A stretch of 64,000 nt of DNA from Melanocharis versteri (Eukaryota > Chordata > Aves > Passeriformes > Melanocharitidae), in assembly GCA_013397845.1 (NCBI GenBank), contig VZTG01000087.1, positions 561,658 through 625,657 of the forward strand, given 5' to 3'. A program made the translations under genes and the position numbers. Below, piece by piece: positions 62,701 to 64,000 of this stretch; position 1 is the stretch's first letter, and the number at the start of each line of letters is the position of its first letter. The notes beneath the pieces were generated by a model. That model saw only the letters and a program-made list of their open reading frames with translations, was not told the DNA's origin and ran no database searches.

Positions 62701-63726
62701 GGAAAGAGGGACAAGATCCCATCATAGAAGGGCTTTGTATGGAGCCAGAGTCTCTGAAATCCACCTCTACAGCATATTCAAGAAATAGGTGATATCATGA
62801 ATGTGACTTTAGTACAAAGAACGACATATGATGCAGATTAGGAGGTCAGCTGTGCAAGCCTTCTCAGGCCTGGAAAAGAAAAAGGAAGGATTAGGAGAGC
62901 TCTGGCAAGGTCTTAGCCACTGCAGACAGCCTGATCAGGGAGATTATGGAGAACAGCAGAGAGACTTCCTGCCATTCTGTAAGACTGAAAAACTTGCAGA
63001 AGAAATGCCTAAAGTCTCCCAGGGCTGACACATCCAGGCTCAGGCACAGCCCTGGCAGCCCCAGTCCTGGCTCACACACACAGAGCAGCTCACAGAGGGG
63101 ATAGCTGGCATGAAAGGGAGAGTACAAAGCACAGGGTAAGGAGGAAAGAAAAACGAGTCAGTGCTATATGCCCCTAACGTGTAATGGCATGAAAATTTTT
63201 CAGATGAGAGGATCTGGAAGGCCTTGTGAAAGCCTGAACAAACTAATTCTCCCTGCCTGCCGAAGCTCATCCTTCTCCAGACCTCACACACAGGCCTTTT
63301 TGAGGCTACAGACACCATTAAACCTGTGATGTCCTTCAGTAAGAAAAAGAAATAACACTTCCATGTTCACCTTCAGTTCCTGCAGTTCCATCAACATGGC
63401 CATGCACAAAGGATGACCAGAGCAGATATGCTGGGAGACTCTTGTTTTCTGGCCCATCCAACAACATCTCTTGGCCCTGTGATGGGGAAAAGCCTGCATA
63501 CACTCTACAGAAGCTTCTATTTACTTTGTACCTGAGCCCTGCTGGGACAACACCACCACACGCAGCCGTATGGATCACGTACTCCCCACAAGCCCAGCTG
63601 AGAGGTGTGAGAGGGAAGCGCGACTTACTAGGCACGCGGTTGATAGCTTTCAGGGGTCTCAGGACACGGACAGTACGGATTGCAGACAAGTTAATATTTT
63701 GGAGATCCAGGGAATACTCCACCATC
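1..63726 (-). CDS. CACNA1I: Cav3.3 T-type calcium channel alpha-1I, partial, 33 exons
   Basis: Pore-forming subunit of a low-voltage-activated calcium channel in the plasma membrane, known mainly from neurons, where it supports burst firing. The exons join in frame into 1,962 codons covering IS4 through most of the C-terminus. Four voltage-sensor S4 helices with Arg/Lys every third residue are present. The filter residues are E196, E616, D1156 and D1454, the EEDD ring of T-type channels; high-voltage channels have EEEE. Assignment to the I paralogue rather than G or H rests on the linkers and C-tail (for example VYKPDWCE, AEFFHPA, LQGSWASLRSP), which match human Cav3.3 as I remember it. The start, stop and UTRs lie outside the window. 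Joined exons: 1-558, 2349-2521, 3401-3569, 3951-4067, 8265-8411, 9018-9356, 10110-10231, 10785-10863, 13600-13670, 14401-14534, 15135-15244, 16970-17121, 18214-18406, 18824-18913, 19390-19515, 20590-20716, 21055-21239, 22112-22180, 23012-23135, 24169-24269, 25158-25574, 26721-26923, 27857-27947, 28400-28555, 29042-29159, 29823-30008, 30610-30761, 37584-37984, 39387-39696, 45468-45560, 46229-46544, 48716-48875, 63629-63726. Confidence 0.97.
559..2348 (-). other. CACNA1I: Intron w32-w33 (1.8 kb)
   Basis: Last visible intron. Short open stretches occur on both strands (for example 1767-2066 minus) but none is recognised. No repeats seen. Confidence 0.75.
2349..2521 (-). CDS. CACNA1I: Exon w32: C-terminus
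   Basis: 173 nt, residues 1719-1776: after the split Gly, ASSPLLPVPAEFFHPAISAT, then LPKISLQGSWASLRSPGVNC and SLLHQ. Conserved Cav3.3 tail motifs. Acceptor CTCTCCAG, donor GTGAGG. Intron 2522-3400 upstream holds nothing recognised. Confidence 0.95.
3401..3569 (-). CDS. CACNA1I: Exon w31: C-terminus, tandem acceptor
   Basis: 169 nt, residues 1663-1718 plus one base: QDGQDNPDSTGANNVGECLL, then PASSEDGSTNPDSYLCEMEN and TPFNSVQSWLKHESTKG. LCEMEN and SWLKH match the Cav3.3 tail. The acceptor is TCCAGCAG, a NAGNAG pair, so the first Gln may be included or left out. Donor GTGAGC. Confidence 0.93.
3951..4067 (-). CDS. CACNA1I: Exon w30: C-terminus
   Basis: 117 nt, residues 1624-1662: VQLAEMEALSLNSDKSSSIL, then LGDESDNRNTAQLSPKEIK. 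Serine-rich cytoplasmic tail; the first half is conserved with human Cav3.3, the second is variable. Acceptor CCTGCAG, donor GTCAGC (weak). Phase 0 at both ends, so it could in principle be skipped without a frameshift. Intron 3570-3950 holds nothing recognised. Confidence 0.93.
4068..8264 (-). other. CACNA1I: Intron w29-w30 (4.2 kb)
   Basis: The part at 5900-7900 is AT-rich; the part at 4550-5000 is pyrimidine-rich on the plus strand. A 195-codon open stretch on the minus strand (4764-5351) has no recognisable domain. No repeat family recognised. Confidence 0.75.
8265..8411 (-). CDS. CACNA1I: Exon w29: C-terminus
   Basis: 147 nt, residues 1575-1623: ENLWLDSVSLIIKDSFDGEL, then MIIDNLSGSVFHHYSSPAMC and EKCNHDKQE. 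A conserved cytoplasmic segment with a Cys/His cluster (CEKCNH) that recalls a metal site, though metal binding is not established. Acceptor CCCCTAG, donor GTAACC. Confidence 0.96.
8613..8631 (+). repeat. Poly-A run (19)
   Basis: Homopolymer of 19 A in intron w28-w29, about 200 bases upstream of exon w29 in transcription order. No adjoining element recognised. Confidence 0.92.
9018..9356 (-). CDS. CACNA1I: Exon w28: IVS6 and proximal C-terminus
   Basis: 339 nt, residues 1462-1574: DTLRDCSHDDRSCLSNLQFI, then SPLYFVSFVLTAQFVLINVV and VAVLMKHLDDSNKEAQEDAE. IVS6 and an acidic post-S6 helix, then a poly-Gly stretch (GTGGGGGR) and CMRCYSPAQ. Cav3 channels lack the calmodulin IQ motif of high-voltage channels and none is seen. 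Acceptor CTCTCAAG, donor GTGAGT. Intron 8412-9017 holds a 19-A run. Confidence 0.97.
10110..10231 (-). CDS. CACNA1I: Exon w27: domain IV pore loop and filter IV
   Basis: 122 nt, residues 1421-1461: VCNDENPCEGMSRHATFENF, then GMAFLTLFQVSTGDNWNGIM and K. Asp1454 in TGDNW (codon 10133-10131) is the domain IV filter acid, completing EEDD. Acceptor TTTTTTCAG, donor GTAACT. Intron 9357-10109 holds nothing recognised. Confidence 0.97.
10785..10863 (-). CDS. CACNA1I: Exon w26: IVS5
   Basis: 79 nt, residues 1395-1420 plus one base: [20 protein letters not shown], then ELFGKL. Hydrophobic IVS5 helix. Acceptor CTTTCAG, donor GTAAGT. Intron 10232-10784 holds nothing recognised. Confidence 0.97.
10864..13599 (-). 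other. CACNA1I: Intron w25-w26 (2.7 kb)
   Basis: A purine-rich plus-strand patch lies at 13135-13240, and an A/T-rich patch at 12480-12545. No coding, RNA gene or repeat family recognised. Confidence 0.75.
13600..13670 (-). CDS. CACNA1I: Exon w25: end of IVS4 and S4-S5 linker
   Basis: 71 nt, residues 1371-1394: [20 protein letters not shown], then ALPQ. Completes the fourth voltage sensor and the S4-S5 linker. The Val codon is split G-TC with exon w24. Acceptor GTGGCAG, donor GTAAAA. Confidence 0.96.
14401..14534 (-). CDS. CACNA1I: Exon w24: IVS3-S4 voltage sensor
   Basis: 134 nt, residues 1326-1370 plus one base: WNQLDLAIVLLSVMGITLEE, then IEINAALPINPTIIRIMRVL and RIAR. S3, the loop and the first part of S4. 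Acceptor TTCTTCCAAAG, donor GTGAGA after CGG-G. Intron 13671-14400 holds nothing recognised. Confidence 0.96.
15135..15244 (-). CDS. CACNA1I: Exon w23: IVS2
   Basis: 110 nt, residues 1290-1325 plus two bases: SLETALKYCNYLFTTVFVFE, then AVLKLVAFGLRRFFKDR. Helix IVS2 with its conserved Glu. Acceptor GTGGCAG, donor GTGAGC. Intron 14535-15134 holds nothing recognised. Confidence 0.96.
15245..16969 (-). other. CACNA1I: Intron w22-w23 (1.7 kb)
   Basis: Ordinary intron. Several short open stretches on both strands match nothing known and carry no splice signals in frame. No repeat family recognised. Confidence 0.75.
16970..17121 (-). CDS. CACNA1I: Exon w22: end of III-IV linker and IVS1
   Basis: 152 nt, residues 1239-1289: KAQRLPYYATYCHIRLLIHS, then VCTSHYLDIFITFIICLNVV and TMSLEHYNQPV. 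The III-IV linker end and IVS1. The acceptor CTGAAG is followed at once by AGGCG, so a second AG lies two bases downstream; only the first keeps the frame. Donor GTGAGT. Confidence 0.96.
17122..18213 (-). other. CACNA1I: Intron w21-w22 with long pyrimidine tract
   Basis: The 250 bases just before exon w22 are almost pure purine on the plus strand, hence pyrimidine on the transcript (see 17125-17375). The rest of this 1.1-kb intron holds nothing recognised. Confidence 0.8.
17125..17375 (-). promoter_or_regulatory. CACNA1I: Extended polypyrimidine tract upstream of exon w22
   Basis: On the transcribed strand this is a C/U-rich run of about 250 nt ending at the acceptor CTACTGAAG. It includes a run of about 12 U near 17320. 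Such tracts can bind PTB-type splicing regulators; that role is inference here. The frame happens to stay open through the tract, giving a Phe/Ser/Pro-rich spurious peptide. Confidence 0.6.
18214..18406 (-). CDS. CACNA1I: Exon w21: IIIS6 and start of III-IV linker
   Basis: 193 nt, residues 1175-1238 plus one base: PVTNNNPWMLLYFISFLLIV, then [20 protein letters not shown] and a highly charged helix ([20 protein letters not shown], KKRR). IIIS6 followed by the basic III-IV linker. Donor is GTAAGG directly after AGG-A; the next exon supplies AG for Lys. In the paralogue CACNA1G a neighbouring downstream donor is used alternatively at this position; no clear equivalent was seen here. Confidence 0.96.
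18824..18913 (-). CDS. CACNA1I: Exon w20: filter III
   Basis: 90 nt, residues 1145-1174: ALMSLFVLASKDGWVNIMYN, then GLDAVAVDQQ. Asp1156 (codon 18880-18878) is the domain III filter residue; Asp rather than Glu here is the mark of T-type channels. Acceptor GTTGCAG, donor GTACGT. Intron 18407-18823 holds nothing recognised. Confidence 0.97.
19390..19515 (-). CDS. CACNA1I: Exon w19: domain III turret
   Basis: 126 nt, residues 1103-1144: LFKGKFYHCLGVDIRNITNR, then SDCVAANYKWVHHKYNFDNL and GQ. Extracellular turret with two Cys (likely disulfide) and the NITN/NRSD glycosylation sequons. Phase 0 at both ends, donor GTGAGT. Intron 18914-19389 holds nothing recognised. Confidence 0.97.
20590..20716 (-). 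CDS. CACNA1I: Exon w18: III S4-S5 linker and IIIS5
   Basis: 127 nt, residues 1060-1102: [20 protein letters not shown], then KPIGNIVLICCAFFIIFGIL and GVQ. S4-S5 linker and S5 helix of domain III. Acceptor CTTCCAG, donor GTAGGT. Intron 19516-20589 holds nothing recognised. Confidence 0.96.
21055..21239 (-). CDS. CACNA1I: Exon w17: IIIS3-S4 voltage sensor
   Basis: 185 nt, residues 999-1059 plus two bases: VVSLGLYFGDQAYLRSSWNI, then LDGFLVFVSLIDIVVSVASA and [20 protein letters not shown]. S3 is followed by a strongly basic S4. Acceptor TCTTCCAG. The donor GTCAGA is weak, but the split Arg codon (CG-A) joins exactly with w18. Intron 20717-21054 holds nothing recognised. Confidence 0.96.
22112..22180 (-). 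CDS. CACNA1I: Exon w16: IIIS2
   Basis: 69 nt, residues 976-998: ERIFLTVSNYIFTAIFVAEM then TLK. Helix IIIS2, with the conserved Glu near its inner end that pairs with S4 arginines. The smallest exon in the window, phase 0 on both sides; acceptor TTTTTTCTAG, donor GTAAGT. Intron 21240-22111 holds nothing recognised. Confidence 0.96.
23012..23135 (-). CDS. CACNA1I: Exon w15: IIIS1
   Basis: 124 nt, residues 934-975: RFRLLCQTIIAHKLFDHVVL, then AFIFLNCITIALERPQIEHR and ST. The hydrophobic stretch is IIIS1. Acceptor GTCTTGCAG, donor GTGAGA. Highly conserved. Intron 22181-23011 holds nothing recognised. Confidence 0.97.
24169..24269 (-). CDS. CACNA1I: Exon w14: pre-IIIS1 segment
   Basis: 101 nt, residues 901-933 plus two bases: SLCFRIRKMMEVYKPDWCEL, then REDWSIYLFSPQNR. 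Cytoplasmic run-up to domain III, typical of Cav3.3. Acceptor CCCTACAG. The donor is AG|GTTTGT, an unusual match, and a stronger-looking GTGAGT lies 49 bases upstream inside the exon (24212-24217) but would break the frame. The Arg split AG-G with exon w15 supports the weak site. Intron 23136-24168 holds nothing recognised. Confidence 0.9.
25158..25574 (-). CDS. CACNA1I: Exon w13: main II-III linker exon
   Basis: 417 nt, residues 762-900. Starts SSSRSSHYGAWGRSGAWGSR, then RSSWNSLARGHSLKHKPPSA and EHESLLSG, HHRRTLSLDN, EHQDCNGKMPSIVKEIFPKM and GEDDEEIDY. Cytoplasmic, Ser/Arg-rich, probably phosphorylated. The five residues ARGHS (25479-25493) appear absent from the human orthologue as I recall it. 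Acceptor CTTACAG, donor GTGAGT. Intron 24270-25157 holds nothing recognised. Confidence 0.95.
26721..26923 (-). CDS. CACNA1I: Exon w12: II-III linker
   Basis: 203 nt, residues 694-761: DPKLCAIPVTPNGHLDPSLP, a variable Asn/Ser-rich part, then VAVGSRKSSVMSLGRMTYDQ and RSL. RKSSVMSLGRM is a conserved basic-serine motif of Cav3 linkers and a plausible kinase site. Acceptor CACTCAG, donor GTGAGT. In intron 25575-26720 a 12-base unit (CAGTTAGGCAAC) is tandemly duplicated near 26220. Confidence 0.95.
27857..27947 (-). CDS. CACNA1I: Exon w11: start of II-III linker
   Basis: 91 nt, residues 664-693 plus one base: GDANRSYSDEDQSSSNMEEF, then DQFQEVQEGSG. A serine- and acid-rich cytoplasmic stretch after IIS6. 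Acceptor TTCCAG; the donor GTGCAG is weak by consensus. The next exon completes the Asp codon (G-AT) and confirms the join. Intron 26924-27856 holds nothing recognised. Confidence 0.94.
28400..28555 (-). CDS. CACNA1I: Exon w10: filter II and IIS6
   Basis: 156 nt, residues 612-663: ILTQEDWNVVLYNGMASTSP, then WASLYFVALMTFGNYVLFNL and LVAILVEGFQAE. Glu616 (codon 28543-28541) is the domain II filter acid. The second half is IIS6 with the conserved pore-gating Asn. Phase 0 at both ends, acceptor TTGCAG, donor GTGAGC. Intron 27948-28399 holds nothing recognised. Confidence 0.97.
29042..29159 (-). CDS. CACNA1I: Exon w9: domain II turret and pore helix
   Basis: 118 nt, residues 572-611: SILGMHIFGCKFSLRTDTGD, then [20 protein letters not shown]. 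End of IIS5, the short extracellular turret and the pore helix before filter II. The acceptor is a poor pyrimidine tract (TTGTTCCAAAG); donor GTGAGC. The peptide appears identical to the human paralogue as I recall it. The intron 28556-29041 holds nothing recognised. Confidence 0.97.
29823..30008 (-). CDS. CACNA1I: Exon w8: IIS4 voltage sensor and IIS5
   Basis: 186 nt, residues 510-571. Encodes SIWEIIGQADGGLSVLRTFR, then LLRVLKLVRFMPALRRQ and the S4-S5 linker and S5 helix ([20 protein letters not shown]). The R/K-every-third pattern identifies S4. Acceptor CCACAG, donor GTGAGG. Both flanking Ser codons are split between exons, which fixes the boundaries. The next intron (29160-29822) holds nothing recognised. 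Confidence 0.97.
30330..30440 (+). repeat. Possible MIR-type SINE remnant
   Basis: GCCTCCACTCCACAGAGGAG then AGAACTGAGGGACAGAAATG and GGCTTGC resemble the MIR core (CCATTTTACAGATGAGGAAA, then CTGAGGCACAGAGAGG and CTTGCC). Strongly diverged; by-eye call. Confidence 0.35.
30610..30761 (-). CDS. CACNA1I: Exon w7: IIS2-S3
   Basis: 152 nt, residues 460-509 plus two bases. Encodes PEELTNILEISNVVFTSMFA, then LEMILKLAAFGLFDYL, RNPYNIFDS and IIVII: helices S2 and S3 of the second voltage-sensing domain. Acceptor TCTCTAG, donor GTGACA (non-consensus at +4 to +6). I recall Cys where this sequence has Ser in LEISNVVF in the human protein. The following intron (30009-30609) contains one possible MIR remnant. 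Confidence 0.96.
32651..32744 (+). repeat. Tetranucleotide microsatellite (GAAA/GACA)
   Basis: Compound repeat: a few GAAA/GATA units, five AGAAAGAC-type units in which GAAA alternates with GACA, then about ten uninterrupted GAAA units. Almost pure purine on the plus strand, so likely length-polymorphic and able to form triplex DNA. Confidence 0.95.
37195..37400 (+). repeat. GA-rich (purine) low-complexity tract
   Basis: About 200 bases dominated by A and G (GAGAGATGAGGAAGATGGAA, later GAGAGAGAGAAAG), without a fixed unit. It lies 190-400 bases downstream of exon w6 in transcription order, so the transcript is pyrimidine-rich there. Confidence 0.75.
37584..37984 (-). CDS. CACNA1I: Exon w6: acidic I-II linker and IIS1
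   Basis: 401 nt, residues 326-459. Begins RLCQQHNSLGCPPQGLVQPI and passes a CPRC motif and a Ser/Glu-rich acidic stretch (EQEDGGASEGEGEGSQEDQG, then EKEEEVEEGG). It ends with KYFNRGIMIAILVNTISMG then IEHHEQ, the pre-S1 segment and IIS1. Acceptor TTTCCAG, donor GTAAAG. The LVQPI and CPRC anchors match human Cav3.3 from memory; the linker around them is variable. Confidence 0.95.
37985..39386 (-). other. CACNA1I: Intron w5-w6 (1.4 kb), site of a mammalian alternative exon
   Basis: Human CACNA1I is known to have a cassette exon (exon 9, about 35 residues) in this part of the I-II linker. Reading the minus strand I found no counterpart flanked by AG and GT that keeps phase 1, though a diverged one could be missed. 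Exons w5 and w6 join directly in frame across this intron. Confidence 0.6.
39387..39696 (-). CDS. CACNA1I: Exon w5: end of IS6 and I-II linker gating brake
   Basis: 310 nt, residues 223-325 plus one base. Starts [20 protein letters not shown] (end of IS6), then TKQREHQLMQEQRARYL and GDCYEEIFQYVCHILRKAKR. The part after IS6 forms the helix-loop-helix gating brake, known in Cav3 channels to hold the pore closed at rest; it is intact here. The tail (SLGLYNSVQSWRHGHVQEPG) is less conserved. Donor GTAAGG. The frame stays open about 65 codons into the intron, to a stop near 39190. Confidence 0.95.
39697..45467 (-). other. CACNA1I: Intron w4-w5 (5.8 kb) within IS6
   Basis: Splits IS6 between Ile222 and Val223. 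Holds one possible MIR-core remnant (40560-40612) and a tiny GATA run near 40694. A 162-codon open stretch on the minus strand (43393-43881) has no recognisable protein. Otherwise plain intron. Confidence 0.75.
40560..40612 (-). repeat. Possible MIR-core SINE remnant
   Basis: The plus strand reads AAACCTCAGTTTTTCTATTT then ATAAAATGGAGAAAGGAT. This is close to the reverse-oriented conserved MIR core (CCTCAGTTTCCTCATCTGTA, then AAATGGGGATAA). It is short and old, judged by eye against a remembered consensus. Confidence 0.5.
45468..45560 (-). CDS. CACNA1I: Exon w4: filter I and most of IS6
   Basis: 93 nt, residues 192-222: VITLEGWVEIMYYVMDAHSF, then YNFIYFILLII. Glu196 in TLEGW (codon 45548-45546) is the domain I selectivity-filter acid. 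The exon starts and ends in phase 0, between TTTGCAG and GTAAGT. The hydrophobic end enters IS6, which is completed in exon w5. Confidence 0.97.
46229..46544 (-). CDS. CACNA1I: Exon w3: large domain I extracellular turret and pore helix
   Basis: 316 nt, residues 86-191. Encodes IQGDIVLPPYYQPEEDDEMP, the cysteine-rich turret (CSLSGDNGIMGCHEIPP, ECC, CVNWNQYYNVCRTG) and HKGAINFDNIGYAWIVIFQ, the pore helix leading to filter I. The Cys pattern is shared by Cav3 channels and probably forms disulfides; NISG is a glycosylation sequon. A run of four Tyr codons lies at 46376-46387. Acceptor TTTGCAG, donor GTAAGT. The next intron (45561-46228) holds an A/T-rich patch near 45940 and nothing else. Confidence 0.97.
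46545..48715 (-). other. CACNA1I: Intron w2-w3 (2.2 kb)
   Basis: AT-rich intron. A short T run (about 47720) and A run (about 46980) occur. No repeat family, RNA gene or conserved coding segment was recognised on either strand. Confidence 0.75.
48716..48875 (-). CDS. CACNA1I: Exon w2: IS5 and start of the pore turret
   Basis: 160 nt, residues 33-85 plus two bases. Begins MRILVNLLLDTLPMLGN and continues through the hydrophobic IS5 helix (FFVFFIFGIIGVQLWAGLL) to RNRCFMEENFT. The Asn in ENFT is an extracellular N-glycosylation sequon. The acceptor is CCTGCAG and the donor GTGAGT. The Ser codon is split across the junction with w1 (PS-MR), confirming the splice. Confidence 0.97.
48983..48997 (+). 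repeat. Poly-A run (15)
   Basis: Fifteen A about 110 bases upstream (in transcription order) of exon w2. On the transcribed strand it forms poly-U within a pyrimidine-rich stretch that extends over 48895-48997. Confidence 0.9.
52555..52880. other. CpG-rich GC block inside the long intron
   Basis: About 330 bp of very GC-rich sequence with frequent CpG, set in ordinary AT-moderate intron. Its core is the 13-bp minisatellite at 52645-52826; the flanks (52555-52640 and 52827-52880) are also CpG-dense but not repetitive. This could be an intronic CpG island, possibly an alternative promoter, or simply a GC-biased minisatellite locus. No TATA box or recognisable first exon was seen. Confidence 0.55.
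52645..52826 (+). repeat. 13-bp minisatellite, 14 units
   Basis: Exactly fourteen tandem 13-bp units of the form GG(G/T)(G/T)TGC(C/G)GG(A/G)CA, without indels, spanning 182 bp. Variants mix along the array, which suggests unequal exchange or slippage. An ambiguous base (n) lies at 52643, two bases before the array. Because 13 is not a multiple of 3, all frames read as a 13-residue Gly/Arg/Cys/Asp repeat, producing spurious open frames. Confidence 0.96.
56485..56505 (+). repeat. A-rich run
   Basis: Eleven A, one G, then nine A: a simple low-complexity run in the long intron. Confidence 0.9.
57068..57260 (+). mobile_element. CR1 LINE 3'-end fragment, plus orientation
   Basis: Contains CCAGAGAAATTGTGGATGAG, TGGAAGTGTTCAAGGCTGGC and CTAGTGGAAGGTGTCCCTGC, then CCTTCCAACCCAAATCATTC and a worn copy of the terminal ATTCTATGA repeat. 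This is the diagnostic 3' end of bird CR1 elements and the best evidence for an avian source. It is 5'-truncated, with no open reading frame. Confidence 0.93.
58738..58830 (+). repeat. Possible ancient MIR-type SINE remnant
   Basis: The stretch starting GGTCTAGTGAGATGAGTGCA and running through GAGTTAGGAGATGTCAG and TGTATTCCTGAGGCTGC resembles, from memory, the tRNA-derived head of amniote MIR elements (CTAGTGGTTAGAGCACAGGA, then GGGAGTCAGGA). It is strongly diverged and this is a judgement by eye. Confidence 0.45.
60358..60560 (-). mobile_element. CR1 LINE 3'-end fragment, minus orientation
   Basis: The plus strand reads AGAATGGTTTGGTTTGGAAG, then a stretch with TTCCAACCTCCCTGCCATGG and CCTTGAACATTTCCAGAGAT. 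This is the reverse complement of the 3' end and UTR of avian CR1 retrotransposons. The copy is 5'-truncated, as CR1 copies usually are, and diverged. Similarity fades after about 60560, though the element may extend to about 60630. No coding capacity remains. Confidence 0.88.
61696..61711 (+). repeat. Poly-T run (16)
   Basis: Homopolymer of 16 T in the long intron. It could be the tail of a retroposed element on the minus strand, but no element body is recognisable next to it. Confidence 0.9.
63629..63726 (-). CDS. CACNA1I: Exon w1: domain I S3-S4 and voltage sensor
   Basis: 98 nt, residues 1-32 plus one base. The peptide MVEYSLDLQNINLSAIRTVR is followed by VLRPLKAINRVPS, so this is the IS3-S4 loop and the first S4 voltage sensor, with basic residues at every third position. 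The acceptor is a pyrimidine tract ending TGCAG; the donor is GTAAGT. The first base completes a codon from an upstream exon outside the window. It is separated from exon w2 by the longest intron seen here. Confidence 0.96.
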
Positions 63727-64000
63727 CTGCAGAACGGGAAAGAGAGAGAGGAAAAAAAAGAGAGAAAAAGAAAGTTTAAAAGAATCCAGAATTTTGACTT
63801 GAGCCACAGATTTATCCTATTTTCATTGAAGAGTTTCTGGAAGTTATGGGGATGAAGCCTGAGCTTCATCCTGGCACTCCTGGCCAGGGCACGCATGTGG
63901 GGTGGCCATTGCACACGAGGCCAGCAGGAGGGGGGATGTGTGGCCAGTTTTGTTGCGAGTTACCCGCAGCACAGGGGGAGCGCTCCCCATGTTCCCTCAT
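63727..64000 (-). other. CACNA1I: Intron upstream of exon w1 (partial)
   Basis: The 274 bases before the first visible exon are intron. On the minus strand the part next to the exon is a pyrimidine-rich tract ending in TGCAG. I see no further exon up to base 64000, so the N-terminus and IS1 to early IS3 lie outside the window. Confidence 0.8.

Larger units (their letters stand above)
48876..63628 (-). other. CACNA1I: Longest intron (14.75 kb), between IS4 and IS5 exons
   Basis: Holds two CR1 LINE 3' ends in opposite orientation (57068-57260, 60358-60560), a CpG-rich block with a 13-bp minisatellite (52555-52880), a probable MIR remnant (58738-58830), A-rich runs at 56485-56505 and 48983-48997 and a T run at 61696-61711. 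Several open stretches occur (50709-51104 plus, 62075-62521 minus), but none has a recognisable protein or fits the channel frame. The rest is unremarkable intron. Confidence 0.8.

Noticed and set aside
1..64000. Search for tRNA, rRNA, microRNA hairpin or an antisense gene
   Set aside because: No cloverleaf, ribosomal stretch or convincing conserved hairpin was seen by eye; a covariance-model scan would be needed to exclude small RNAs.

Overview
This is vertebrate nuclear DNA holding part of one large gene on the minus strand: CACNA1I, encoding the T-type (low-voltage-activated) calcium channel alpha-1I subunit, Cav3.3. Two CR1-type LINE 3' ends lie in the introns (57068-57260 plus strand, 60358-60560 minus strand), with the tail typical of bird genomes. 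The source is therefore most likely a bird; I cannot name the species. There is no sign of prokaryotic or viral coding.

The gene runs from right to left. I rebuilt 33 coding exons (called w1 to w33 in transcription order) from protein similarity to Cav3.3 and from AG/GT splice sites. The 33 exons total 5,887 nt. All 32 internal junctions keep the reading frame, giving 1,962 complete codons with no stop or frameshift. The 5' part (N-terminus, IS1 to early IS3) lies beyond base 64000. The last exon runs off base 1, so the stop codon and 3' UTR are also missing. Residue numbers below count from the first complete codon in the window (Met, 63725-63723), not from the true start.

Layout by coordinate: 63.7-63.6 kb, IS4; 48.9-39.4 kb, IS5, pore loop, IS6 and the gating-brake part of the I-II linker; 38.0-37.6 kb, rest of the I-II linker and IIS1; 30.8-28.4 kb, rest of domain II; 27.9-24.2 kb, II-III linker; 23.1-18.2 kb, domain III and its S6 tail; 17.1-9.0 kb, III-IV linker and domain IV; 9.3-0 kb, cytoplasmic C-terminus. 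The four selectivity-filter residues read E-E-D-D in domains I to IV, the T-type signature. Domain I is spread over very long introns (14.8 and 5.8 kb), whereas domains III and IV are compact.

The rest is intron. It holds CR1 fragments, a 13-bp GC-rich minisatellite in a CpG-rich block, a GAAA/GACA microsatellite, purine-rich tracts, and three possible worn MIR-type SINE remnants. I found no second gene, RNA gene or undescribed system. The findings are details of this gene's splicing, evolution and repeats.
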